Source: Cunninghamia lanceolata (lineage: Eukaryota > Streptophyta > Pinopsida > Cupressales > Cupressaceae). Taken from it: a DNA stretch of 64,000 nt. Made by a program: the position numbers and the translations under genes. Within the stretch, counting starts at the first letter, position 1, and each line of letters opens with the position of its first letter. Positions 38,330-50,131 of this stretch are shown in pieces. Under the pieces are notes generated by a model. The model saw only the letters and a list, made by a program, of their open reading frames with translations. It ran no database searches and had not been told where the DNA came from. The DNA lies in assembly GCA_027924645.1 (NCBI GenBank), contig BSBN01000252.1:248001-312000 (forward strand). Direction: 5' to 3'.

Positions 38330-39494
38330 TGTAGTGCCCCTCCATTCTCATCTTGGATTTGTAGATAGTCTGGCTAAGGAGCATGAAGATGAAGGTAAAA
38401 TAATAGCAATATTTAGGGTATGTTAGATAATTGATGTTGTACATTATATGATGTTAGTAGATGCTACATTCATGTTGGTGACATTCCTGATTATCCTCAT
38501 GTGTGGTTTCATATGACAGCTAGCATGTTTTATTGATAATCCTTGTTACGACACTGATAATTCATATGCTCTGACATTGTTTTTCATTCAGGTGATTATG
38601 ATGTTGATCTTACTATGATTGTCATATGTTAGAATTGATTTTTATGTGACTGATTTTGTATTATAGGATGATCTAATTATTGTGTGGTGTGAAAAGAGAC
38701 AATGTTATACCACTCATTCGTGAGCGTCCAGCAATGTTGCGATTCTCTTTCACTCTGTGACCATTTTATATTTATTATACTTGTGCATAGACCATGTTGT
38801 GTGCTGCAGGTTGCAGGTATCAGGCATCGACTCCACCTGAATTGACAGGTCTGAGAGTGCCTTAAACCCAATGGAAATTGTTGAACGAAGATAACATATG
38901 GTCCCCTAGTTAGCCATCATCCTTAAAAAGAATGAGTATCCAGTTTTATACCCAGTCAGTGTTGTCTGTTTGGGCATAATATTCAGTCATTGTTGTTGTG
39001 GTCATGCCTTTCGATCATGCATAGTGTTAGGTATTGTTCAGCATTTGGGTTATTTAGTTTGGAATTGTTTGATTAATGCTTTGGTTAATTATTGCATTAA
39101 AATAAAATTATTAATTCAAGAGGGCACTTTGATAAATAAATATAGATGCTTTTATGTAAATTTAAGTTTATGTAAATTTAAGTTTATGGAAAATTATATT
39201 ATATTGTAATCTAAGGTCAATAATTAGTAATAATTATAATGAGGAAAATAAAGTGTTATTAAAATAGGAATATAATTGGTAAAATTAAAATAAAAATATT
39301 TTATAAACAAGTAAATGTTTTGTTAGTGGTAATAAAAATAAATTTATAATATTTATGAGTTGTCATAAAAATTTATATATATAGCAAATTCTAAAATAGA
39401 TAAAATTAGAGAGAAATTATTGTATGGTTAAAAATAGCAAATTCTAAGAAAGTAATAAAGACGGAATTTATTATAATTGTCACATCAATGAGAG

Positions 39495-41195
39495 ATGATT
39501 TTGCAAAATTTCGTAGTTAGGTCAAGGAGACCGCTACGGTCTCAAGAGAGCCTTTTTGTAGATTTTTTAGCAGGCAGAGATAGGGTTTTCGAGCATTCAG
39601 GAAATGAAGACTTTTTGCCAAGACATCTCTTGCAAGGAGGGAAAGGTTTTAATTCTAGATCCAGGGGATTTGGAAGGTCATTCCGAGAATTTAAATTTGT
39701 GAAAGCTCCTAAACAAATCTGGGTTCCAAAAGATAAATCTACAGGTAAGGATTCTGTTGTAACGTCTATATCTAAGGAAATTGAGATCCAGCTTCTTGAA
39801 GACCTTATTCGTCCTCATGTCTTAGATCTAAGCCAGCATGCGGTAATAGGTAAGATTTGGAATTTTACTAATGACGCTCATTTATTGGAATCTTGGGTTT
39901 ATATTAATTGGGGCAAAGTTTCCAATTTCTAGTTACTGGATAAGGGTTTAGGGTTTTTTATAGTTATTTTCTCCAATAAGGAAGCAAGAGACAACATTTT
40001 GAAAGTAAAATCTTGGTTTGACAAAGGTAAAGGAATCTATTTACAAGAATGGATTCCTAATTTTGATCCTCGAACTAATTCAAATAATTATTTTCCTTTC
40101 TGGATTAGCTTTCCTAATTTACCTTTGGAATATCAAGATTTGGGTGTTCTAAAATTCATTGCTGAAAGAGTGGGGTTTTTTGTAAATCATGATATGTTGA
40201 CTTACAAAAACCCTAGTCTTCCAATAAGAATGTGTGTGATCATGAACACTTTCTTTCCTCTTCCTTCGTCTGTGATTTTGAAAACTTCTAAGACTACTTG
40301 GATTCAGAATCTTGTTTTTGAAGACCCTCAGACTATTTCAAATTTTGATAATTTGGGTAATGCTGAGGAATGGGGGGTTTCAAAAAAAATTCCTGCTTTA
40401 ATTTCTAAAGATAATAATGCTTGTCCAGATTCAGTTTCAACTAAATCAGATTGTTTGGAAAATGATCATTCTTCTAATTCTATTTTTAATCCTCAAGAAC
40501 CCGAATCAATCAGGGAATGTCCTGTGCTTTCTTCTGAGCAGAGCCTTAAAGAGCCGATTTTGGACATTGGGAATGAAGGAGTTTTGGGTTTGGATTGTCC
40601 TTTTGTGCTTTCTCCTTCTTTAGATGAGGGAAATCTTAGGTCTGAGGAAAACAAGTTGTCTTTTAATTATCTTGTTAATCCTTCTTTTGGCTTGGACAGT
40701 AATGCTATTTCCTCTACACAAGTTCCCACATTGGAAATTCAAGATAGTGTAAATCGTGTTTCAATCCCTAATCCTTCGGATGGTGCTACTCTTGCTTTGG
40801 ATCCTTTGCTTTTGGAGTCTAATGTAGTACCTAAGGATTCTTTAGCCTCTTCTGATGATCTTATTTTAGGGGAATTTAAGGATTCCTTTCCTCTAGAGGA
40901 GGCTAAAAAGTTCATTAAGGCAGTCATTTTGAAAGTTGGGGAGGAATTTATTAATAAAATAGCTGATGAAGTAATGGCTGAGGAAATTGTAGAAGGAAGT
41001 GTTTTTCTTTCCTCGATTTCATAGACTCCTTTAGAGGAAAAATGTACTCCCTCTCCTCTAGCTAAACCTCGGGGTAGAAAGCCTAAATCTAAGGTCACAG
41101 AAGAAGAAATTCAAGCAGGAGTTCAGTCAACTTTGGAAAAAATGTTAACTAGATCTTCAGTGAGGAGAGCATGTTGCTCTCCTCAAGTCCAATGA
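39495..41195 (+). pseudogene. LINE ORF1 (nucleic-acid-binding, DUF4283-like)
   Basis: A single frame of 567 codons from ATG 39495 to TGA 41193-41195, interrupted only by TAG at 39930 and TAG at 41022. Both lie where Gln is plausible. An N-terminal basic region (RSRGFGRSFREFKFVK) is followed by a DUF4283-type core (FFIVIFSNKEARDNIL, KGIYLQEWIPNFDP, FWISFPNLPLEYQD), then a long acidic, Ser-rich tail. No CCHC knuckle is seen, unlike many plant L1 ORF1 proteins. The family forms the RNA-binding part of the LINE RNP. The terminal TGA overlaps the ORF2 start as ATGA. Confidence 0.82.
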
Positions 41196-44100
41196 AAATC
41201 TTAACTTGGAATGCTAGGGGTATTAATACCCCTAACAAAAGATGCCTGATAAAACATCAGTTGGATTTATCAGGTGTTGATCTAGTATTCCTTCAAGAAA
41301 CTAAACTCTCTTCTTCTTTAGCAGAAAACTTTTTTAGCAAATGGAAAAAATGGAATTTCTCTGCTGTGGCAGCCTCTAGAGCTTCAGGTGGTTTGTCTCT
41401 TCTTTGGAATAAAATGTCAGTGGATGTTCAAGTTGTTACTATAGCTTCCAACTGTCTTCTAGCAGAAATTCATTAAGGTCTAGAATCTTTTTGGATAATT
41501 AATGCATATGGCCCAATTGCTACTATAGATAAAAAAGGCTTTGGGATTTTTTAAGTGGCATTTTACAAGATCTTCAGCATGAGAAACTGATTCTTCGAGG
41601 AGATTTCAATGCCATCTTGAATTTAGAGGAAAAATCAGGGGGGATAACTCCTCCCTTAAAGACCATGGCAGATTTTTCTGATTTTGTTTCGAATAATGGT
41701 CTCATTGATTCAATTCCCATTAATGGTAAATTTTCTTGGTCTAATAGAAGGAAAGGTTTTTTGTAGATAGCAGAAAGATTGGATAGATTCCTTCTTTCCT
41801 CCTCTTGGCTCTTTCAAAAGTGCTCTTTTTCTTCTTCGATTCTTTCTTTTTCAGGGTCTGATCATTTTCCTATTCAGTTAAATCTAGATTTTGTGCAAGT
41901 TTTTCAAGGCAGTAAGAAACCTTTTAGACTGGAAGTAATGTGGTTCCGTGATACTGATTTTGTTCCATTGATTAAATCGTGGTGGGTGTCTTTTCCTTTT
42001 ATTAAGGGTTCTAGAATGTTTCAGCTTTGTAGGAAACTTCAGCTGCTTAAAGGAAAAATTAGAAGTTGGAATATTTCTCATTTCAAAAATATTTTTCAAG
42101 AGAAGGAAATCATTTCAGATAAACTTCAATTCATTAATCAACAAATCATTAATCAAGGAATGGATAACTACTTGTTTGAAAGTCAAAAAATTTTGCAGTC
42201 TGAATTGGAAGAAATTCTTTTGAGAGAAGAAATATTTTGGAGACAAAAATCTAGAGAAACTTGGTTACAAGCAGGAGATAGAAATACTAGATTTTTTCAT
42301 GCTTCTGTTAAAATGAATAGGCATGTTAATAAAATTCAACTGATTCAAAATAAGGAAGGAAATGTTTTGTCTGATTTTGGAGATATTCAAAAAGAGGTTG
42401 TTTCCTTCTTCTCCTCTCTTCTATCAAAGAATAATCCTTCATTTTCAGAAGAGCAGCGTACTTCTTTATTGAGTAGTATTCCTTGTTTGGTAGAAGAAGA
42501 TGATAATCTTATGTTACTAAAAGAATTTACTCTTGAAGAAGTTAGGGGTGTTGTTTTCTCTTTGGATCTAGATAAGGCTCCAGGGCCAGATGGTTTTACT
42601 CCATTATTTTTCCAGAAATGTTGGGACATAGTAGGAAGAGATGTTTGGCTTGCTTTGGAAGAGTCAAGAAAGAACAGTAATATTTTAAGAGAAATGAATT
42701 CTACTTTTATAGTCCTTATTCCAAAAGTCAGTTCTCCAACTTCTTTTTCTCAATTCAGGCCTATTTCTTTGTGTAACACCTTGTATAAAATTTTTACTAA
42801 AGCTATTACTATGAGATTGGCCTCTTTAATTCCAAAATTAATTTCTGATGAACAAGGAGGATTTGTTCTAGGAAAAGAGACAGCAGATGGAGCTTTAATA
42901 GCTCACGAAGTTCTTCATTCTATTAAGGATTTTAAACTTCTGGCCATGATTTTAAAATTAGACATGAAGAAAGCATATGACATAGTTTCTTGAGATTTCT
43001 TGATGAAAGTTCTTGAGAAATTTGGTTTTTCAAAGAAATGGTGTAAATGGATCTGGTCTTGTATTTCGAAAGTAAGATCAGTAGTCCTTCTAAACGGAAG
43101 TCCCTCTGATTTTTTTCAAGTTTCTCAAGGTGTCAGACAAGGGGATCCTCTTTCTCCTTACCTCTTTATTTTGATGGTTGATGCCCTTAGTCTATTTCAT
43201 ATCAATGTCAACTTTGTAATTGGAAGGGTATTGTGATTCCTCGGGTGCCTTTTCCCCTTACTCATACTCTTTTTGCAAATGATACTTTATTGTTTGGTTT
43301 TCCTTCTCTTAGTGAGGCTAAATGCATTCAAAACACAGTTTCAAATTATTGTGTTGTTTCCAATTAGGAGGTTAATTTGGAAAAGTCAAAAAAAAAATTT
43401 CTTTAATACTAAGGCAAGTATTCAGTCTAGAATCATTTCTCTTTTGAAATATAAATTGGGATCATTACCTAGCCAATATTTAAGCATCCCTTTATTTTTT
43501 GGACCCAATAGGAAGTCTTTTTGGGCAAAGATTTATAAGTCAATTCATAATAAAATTGCCCTATGGAAGGGCAGATGGCTTACTTTATCTGGAAAGATTA
43601 CCCTTCTTAATTCAGTTTTGTCTGCTCTTCCAATTTACATGCTCTCAGTCTTGCAAATTCCTAAAGGTATTATTGATGATATTCAGAAATCTCTTAGGTC
43701 CTTTCTTTGGAATGGAAGTTCAGAAGTTAGTAATAAGATTCCCTTAATCTCTTGGGATAAGGTTTGTATACCTAAATCTTTAGGGGGAGCAGGTATTCAT
43801 GGATTAGAATCTTAGAATAAGTCCTTGGGTGCTAAATTGGCTTGGAAACTTTATTCCAAACCTCAGTTAAAATGGTGTAAACTTATGCAATATAAGTATT
43901 TAGATTCTCCTGATCCTAAAAGAATTTTCACAGTTGAGAATCCTCCTAAGGGGTCAAGCATGTGGAAATTTTTAGTAAACTGTAGGGGGTTTATTCTTCC
44001 TAATCTTTCTTGGAAGATTTTTAATGGTTCTAAGGCTAATTTTTGGGAGGATTCTTGGAATGGTTCTCCCCCTCTTTCTCTTTGTGACAGTTTGGATCAG

Positions 44101-45465
44101 GCTAGAAATTTTCTTTTACTTAATTGGGGGAGTAAAGTGAGAGACTATTTTTTAGTTATTAGGGATGGAGCCTTTTCCTCTGTGGTATGGAAAGATTTTC
44201 AGCAATGTGATTTCCCCCAAGAACAAAAAAATTTACTTTCCTTTCAGCTTCAAAAGAGGAAGGTTTGTTTTTCTGATAAAGCTGATGAATTAATTTGGAC
44301 TTTTACAAATAATGGTTCTTATTATGTTCATGATGGATATAGATCCTTGGTTCTTAGTCAGTTGTTGGATTGGCCTTTTTCTCTTTGTTGGAATGTTGCT
44401 TGTTTTCCTAAAGCGGGTGCTTTTGCTTGGTTGGCTCTTCAGGGGAAAATCTTGACTAGTCAACGGCTTTCAAAACTTGGCTTAGCAGATCCTTTTAAGT
44501 GTGTATTATGTGGTATTTGTGATGAGGATCCTGATCATCTCTTAGTGCTTTGTCCTTTTGCTACTTCTTGTTGGTATTGGCTATTTTCAAAACTTAATTG
44601 GTTTGCTCCCTTACCTAACTCTATTTTGAATTTGTTTCGTAGCTGGCCTATACTCTACAAAGGTTCAACTTTTTCTTCTATTTGGTTAGTCTCTCCTTCT
44701 GTTGTGATTTGGAATTTATGGTTAGAAAGAAATTGGAGGACTTTTAGAAAAGAATCTCATTCTTTTGAATTTACTTTGTCAATGATCGAGAAGTCTATAT
44801 CTGAAGGGGTAATGAGCAATTTACAAAGGAAGGGATCTTCAAATTTAAATTTTTCCTCTTGGGATGATCAACTTTTGAAATCTTGGAAGTTTTTAAAGCC
44901 TTTTCCAGACTTAGGTATCTCTTCCAACATTAAAGTTGATAGGAGTATTATTAGTTGGGTGCCTCCTATTCAAGGTTATACTAAGCTTAATTTTGACGGT
45001 GCTTTGCAATGTAACCCAGGTCCTGCATCACTTGGAGGGGCTTTAAGAGGAATTTCGGGGGATCTTCTACTAGCCTTTTCTATGAAATTATATGAAACTA
45101 CTAATAATTTAGCTGAGGCCTTGGCTCTGGTTGAAGGTTTGAAACTAGCTAAGCAGTTGAAGATTGTCAACCTTCATATAGAAGGGGACTCTTTGGTTAT
45201 TATTAATGCTTTGAAGAAGAATGTTGCCTTGAACTGGAAGATTAATTATAGTTTAGAAGAGGCCCGTGACTTGTTGAAATTCTTTGATAATTTCATTATC
45301 TCGCATTGTTATAGAGAAGGCAATCATTTGGCTGACGCTCTAGCTAATTTGGCCTTTGATTTGGAGGTAGATTGTTTAATTATAGATAGTGGGAATATTG
45401 AAAGTTATCCTAACCTCTTAAGTTTGATTAAAAAAGATTCTAGTACTTGTCAAGCATGTTTGTAA
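41192..45465 (+). pseudogene. LINE ORF2: endonuclease, reverse transcriptase, RNase H
   Basis: ORF2 starts ATG 41192 (MKILTWNARGIN). An APE-like endonuclease follows (LVFLQETK; RGDFNAI; SDHFPI). The RT has DKAPGPDGFTPLFFQKCW, FRPISLCNTLYKI, DEQGGFVLGK, LDMKKAYD and [13 protein letters not shown]; the catalytic box reads FANDT, so the first Asp of the usual F-A-D-D is lost (43278-43280). The thumb region has SLPSQYLSIPLFFG and LWKGRWLTLSGKITLL, followed by a Cys/His motif (CVLCGICDEDPDHLLVLC). A C-terminal RNase H (LNFDGALQCNPGPASLGGAL, TTNNLAEALAL, IEGDSLVIINAL, REGNHLADALAN) is typical of a plant L1 subset. Defects: TAA 41474, TAG 41764, TGA 42991, TAG 43365, TAG 43813, and frameshifts near 41530, 43205 and 43390. 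Confidence 0.93.
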
Positions 45466-45751
45466 ATGTAGCATGATCCTAACATCTCCATCTCATCTCT
45501 TATCCTTCGATGGTGTTATGTTATTTATACATGTGAATTTATTGGTTTATGATAATGGTGGCGTGTGTACTCCTTTCTCAGCAGGATAATCTACACTGAT
45601 TCCAATTTTTAGTACCTCAATTCAGCTTGTTGAATTCCACATGAGCCGAAAGGATTTGTAATGATGATTTGCATTAAACTCCATAGTCTCTTGGTTTATT
45701 TAACCTCACTAAGTGTTTGGTTTTCTCATCCTCTGTTTCTAAGTCTAAATG

Positions 45752-46399
45752 ATGGAGATCCAATTGAATCGAAGGCTGCATTTTCCTGTGTAGAAATGGG
45801 AAATGGTTTTTTTTGGCAGTGTTAATTCTGAAGGTTTAGCTTCTGTGTTTGCTATAGATAATCTAGATTCTGAGGAAGCTATGCAGGAGATAGTTGGGTC
45901 TGAATTGTTGGACTCTCGTGCATGGTCCCTTTATCCCTCTCAGATTTTATCTATGTTCACTTCTAATGTGATGGACTTGGTCCAGGATTCCTCAGTGGTA
46001 AGTCAGTTAATTGAAAAGTTTGTTCATCATTTTCTGTATACAGATGAGGTGTTACAAGATGTTTTTTAGAATTATGATTTGTTTAAGTCAGGTGCTTTAA
46101 TTAGTGGTTTATTTTCTAAATGTAATAGTCTCCACTCGCCTGCTCATAACTGCACCTTCAATGCCTTTGGTTCATCCATCCGTCTTGAGAATGAGGATCT
46201 GTTGAATATTCCTCTGCATGCACGTAGAGCTGAGTTGGGAGATCTTCTGGTGAATCGGGTGGAGGAGAAGTTCCATGCTCTGCTCTTTTTAATTCAATAT
46301 CATCCTCAAATTTCTCCTCCTCCTAGGTCACCAGTTGAACCGGATGTTGCTGAGGGTATTGTCATGTTGCAGGATCTCAACGCTCCAGTTGCTGGCTAG
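45752..46399 (+). pseudogene. Additional LINE ORF3, function unknown
   Basis: An ATG at 45752 opens 216 codons in one frame to TAG 46397-46399, with only two internal stops: TAG near 45791, and TAG at 46067. It lies between ORF2 and the LINE 3' end and inside the target duplication, so it belongs to the element. Readable parts: GSVNSEGLASVFAIDNLDSE, LVQDSSVVSQLIEKFVHHFL, FNAFGSSIRLENEDLLNIPL, RRAELGDLLVNRVEEKFHAL, VAEGIVMLQDLNAPVAG. It is mildly acidic, probably helical, with a Pro-rich stretch before the end and no transmembrane segment or zinc motif. I do not recognise a family. Its stop density resembles ORF1, suggesting it was coding when the LINE inserted. Confidence 0.55.
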
Positions 46400-46800
46400 A
46401 TTGTCTGTTTTCTTCTTTTCACTGGTTATGTAATTTTTTGGTGAAGGCTTCCCCTATACAGTTTGGTTTAGTTCTGTGGAGATGCTATCTTCAGAAGTTT
46501 TATTCTCATTTAGCTGGTGCTACGAGGGATATTTTTAAATCCTTTCTTTTTTGTGGAATTTCTAGGGGCAAAGTTTATAACTTTTTTGTCTTATTCTACT
46601 TCCCCCCCCGTTTTTGAATTTGTAAACCCGTTAAGGGAATTGTAAACCCGTTGTGGGTATTTGTAAATTTTGAGCTATAACCAAAGGTTTTCTTGCTGGC
46701 TCTTTCCTACTGATATGCTCTGTCGAACCAGCTTTTTGTAACTTTTTATTATCAATATATAATTATAGTGGCTTGCCACTTTTGTTTAAAGAAAAGATGA
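46400..46800 (+). other. LINE 3' UTR
   Basis: T-rich, with a short imperfect repeat ttgtaaacccgtt (about 46620 and 46640) and the plant L1-like end tttttgtaactttttattatc. It ends at the target duplication with a degraded A-rich tail (tttaaagaaaagatg). Confidence 0.7.
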
Positions 46801-47197
46801 AATTTATTGCTTTTAATAAGGAGAAGCTTCTGGAAAAAAAATGATGGGGGTGGTTATGCATGCCCAACATTATTTTTGGAAATCTCAAGACATAATTTGG
46901 GGGAAGGAGCGTACATTTCAAATAGCAAAATATGTTTTATGTTTTGGGGATCTCTCTCTCTCTCAAGAAGTTTTTATTTTTCTTTTGGCACCATAAACCA
47001 TAGCTTCGAGAAGAAAAGACTTGGGGGAAAATGGATGCAAACTAAGAATTTTATGAATATGTGATAGAAGTGATATTTTAGGTATGGACTAAGATATGAA
47101 TCTGATTTATTGTTGCATTAGATTTAGTGAAATGAATTTGTAAAATGCAAGCGTTATATTATTCTGTGAATTATTTTTTACATATTCTGAACCCAAT

Positions 47198-47890
47198 CTG
47201 TTGCGGTAGCCATACCTTTATTTTTACGAACTGGGTTCCTCTACATTTTTATATATGGTGCATAACCTAGTTATCTAAATCATATCCGAAAATTAGCCTT
47301 ACCCAATTTGTCATTTTGGAGATATGAATATTTTGTGACTGTCTATCTCTCACCGATTTCATCTCTATTTTTACAGTCTGTTGCGTTAGCCATAACTTTA
47401 TTTTTACAAATTAGGTTCCTCTAAACATTTTATATATGGTTCACGACCTAGTTATCTAAATCATATCCGAAACTCAGCCTTACCTAGTTTGTCATTTTGG
47501 AGATATGAGTATTTTTTTATTGTCTATCTCTCACTAATTTCATCTCTATTTTTACAGTCTGTTGCGTTGGCCATCACTTTATTTTTACGAATTGGGTTCC
47601 TCTAAATTTCTTATATATAGTGTATGACGTAGTTATCGAAATCATATCCAAAAATCAGTCTTACCCAATTTGTTATTTTAGAGATATGATTTTTTTGTGA
47701 ATGTCTACCTCTCACCCGTTTCATCTCTGTTAAAACAGTTAGTTGCATCACCAATAGCTCTATATTTTCGAACTGGGTTTCTCTAAAAAATTTTCAACTC
47801 TTATCTATGAAAATCATATTCAAAAATTAACAATACCCAGTTTGTCAATTCAGAGATATGTATCAATTAGTGACAGACATTCCTATGCCA
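47198..47890 (+). repeat. Four tandem 181-bp units in the 5' LTR
   Basis: Units start at 47198, 47378, 47559 and 47740 (180, 181 and 181 bp; the last is partial and more diverged). Each begins [ct]tgttgcgttagccata or a variant and contains cctagttatctaaatcata, cccagtttgtcattttggag and ctatctctcaccgatttcatc. The same array occurs in the 3' LTR at 53563-54256, so it predates the insertion. Confidence 0.92.
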
Positions 47891-49050
47891 CCTTTGTTGT
47901 TGGTATTAAATCTACAAATCCATTCTGTGCATATCCTATAATCATTGTACTCCATAATTTGACATCTCTTTGAGGCAATTTGCTGAATAGTTAATGCACT
48001 TTGTCTATGTTCTCACTTTTGCATACATGTCTACTAAAGCATTTTTTTTTGAAATCTCTTATCATTATCAAAACATTCTATATTTATATTCTTTCTGATA
48101 TAGTATCTGTTCTTGCATATCTTAATCAATCATATTAGTATGTTTCTTTCTTAGTGGTTTATTTTAGTGCCTTTGAACATGATATTTTGTTATCTGAAGA
48201 CCAATTTTTGTTTTTAAGTTTTTTTCTTAGGATTTGAAATTAGCAATATAGTCTAATCTGGATTTAATAATAGAAACATAACTTAAAAGAGTTTGGAAAT
48301 CATACATGGGGTAGTGATTATGAAAATGTTTATGTTGGAATTGAATTATATTCTCTTAAATGCATTAGAAATAACATAACGTTTATCAAGTTATATCTTT
48401 TATCTTAATATTAGATTATGGTAGAAGGAAAATGAATTAAATTGGATGATAATTTTTGAGACTTATTATGTTTGAAGGGAATGGAATCAACCTAGTTCTA
48501 ATTTAAGGTAGAAGTATCAATTTTGTGTTTTAATTAGAAATCATTCAATGATGAGTCGTTGATAATAGTCCATAACTTTCAACTACTAAATGTTAACCTT
48601 GCAATTAGTCCAAGTAAGACTCTTAATATTATCTATTGCCAATAGGATAGGAATGGATTAAATATTGTTACTTGTGGCACTTATATCATTTGATCATATT
48701 AATAACTACTACTAGTAGTTAGGATAATATTGTTCTGCATTGTTGAGATAGATTCACTTTATGTTTGTTGGATGATTGACCATGATTGGAATTAATGTTG
48801 CATTATTTAAGACCAATTATTAGTGCATCAAATCATATGTTGCATTTGTGGGAGCTTGGTTTATGATGTGCATTAGAAAGTGAATGTGATGTGTGACCAT
48901 TGTGTTTTAATGGTGTCAAGTGTTTGTGTCATTTGGGGAAATGGTTTCCAGAGGGTGTGATTGTGTGGGGGTGGCTATGTGTACATCATGTGAGTTGAAA
49001 GAAATTCATTCTTGAAATATTGCCTCATATTCATGTTGGTATGATATATG

Positions 49051-49240
49051 TGCAAGATGGTTTATGCCTTGATTAGTGTACCTATTCATGTGATTATGTT
49101 GACTATGCAAGATGGATAATGCCTTGCTCTGTGTTATGTACTTGTGATAAATGTGCAAGATGAGTAATGCCTTGCTTTGTTTACAGATTTACATGTTAAT
49201 GATAATTGTAGAAGATGGTTAATGCCTTGCCTTGTATAGG
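49051..49240 (+). repeat. Four short repeats TGCAAGATGG...GCCTTG
   Basis: tgcaagatgg-[at]-taatgccttg occurs at 49051, 49105, 49153 and 49207 (spacing 54, 48, 54), each followed by t/g-rich filler. It is downstream of the 181-bp array in the same LTR and is preserved in the 3' LTR at 55425-55614. Confidence 0.85.
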
Positions 49241-50120
49241 GTTTACTAGTTGCAAGTAGGGGGAGTGGCTCTCAATGGGGGTTAGAACCCAAAGAGGTGT
49301 CTAGGACAACCCATTGGAGGGTTTCTTAATCTAGTGATAACCTTAATTATGAGTTAGGGGGAAATGGTAGAATTCACATTAGTCAAGATAAAGTATGCCT
49401 CACTCATGGCTCAAGTGCTCATTTAGGTTTGAGATGAGATGAGAAGGCCTAGAATCGCAAGATCAACTACCTTGTCCTTGTGAAAGGTATTTTGGTTCCG
49501 CATGAGTTTGTATGGGGGTTGGGGGTCGGGAGAGGCTACTAGGACGACCCAGGATGGGGGCCGGGGCCTAGGAAGACCTACCAGGACAACCCATGACAAG
49601 TTATGTGATGACACTCCTCCCTAATGCAGTCTAGCACTCCCTAGTTGTATTTCCTCCATCAGTTGTGTGAATGCCTCTGAAAGTACAGTTGAGTGTGTAA
49701 GTGATGTTTAAGTTGCTTGTGATGTCTTTGTTGACCAGTGTTGTATTTGAGTCATGTGTAGTCCTTGCACCTATTAGCCTATTGTTTTCTTGGTTGTTTA
49801 CTTAGTGGGACCTTAATGTTATCTCCTAGCACGGGGGGTGGACCTTAGGGTTCCACATGGTCGGGTGGTTGTGCTTTTATGTCCATTGGTTTCCCTTGTT
49901 GTTGTTCATGTGCAAGAAGGATGTACCTTGTATGACAGATTTCAAATTTTGCTCTACCTTGAGGAGATCGATACTTCTGTTCACATTCTAGTTTTGTATA
50001 TCAGTTAAATCATGTACTGTTATCTTGATGTATGTACTCCAATGTAATCACGGAAGTGATATTGTAAATAATGTCATGGTATACTCTCTTGTAAAGGAAA
50101 TTGTATATGTACTTGTAATC

Positions 50121-50131
50121 CTATATATAGG
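50121..50131 (+). promoter_or_regulatory. TATA box of the LARD LTR
   Basis: ctatatatagg lies about 290 bp before the 5' LTR end. The 3' LTR has cctatatata at the equivalent place (about 56306). This is the expected position for the U3 promoter with R and U5 following. Confidence 0.5.

Larger units (their letters stand above)
39473..46800 (+). mobile_element. L1-type LINE with three ORFs
   Basis: 7.33 kb insert in the 5' LTR. Boundaries come from the uninterrupted 3' LTR, where the sequence corresponding to both flanks is contiguous near 53171-53180. The target duplication is AATTTATT (39465-39472 and 46801-46808). Order: ORF1, overlapping ORF2 (endonuclease, RT, RNase H), a 286-bp spacer, ORF3, and a 400-bp 3' UTR ending without a clear poly(A). 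Only 22 bp precede the first ATG, so the 5' UTR is probably truncated. Confidence 0.93.

Noticed and set aside
38677..39209. Short open frames in the LARD LTR conserved at 52401-52972
   Set aside because: Conservation between the two copies is explained by their being sister LTRs; frames are short and lack motifs.
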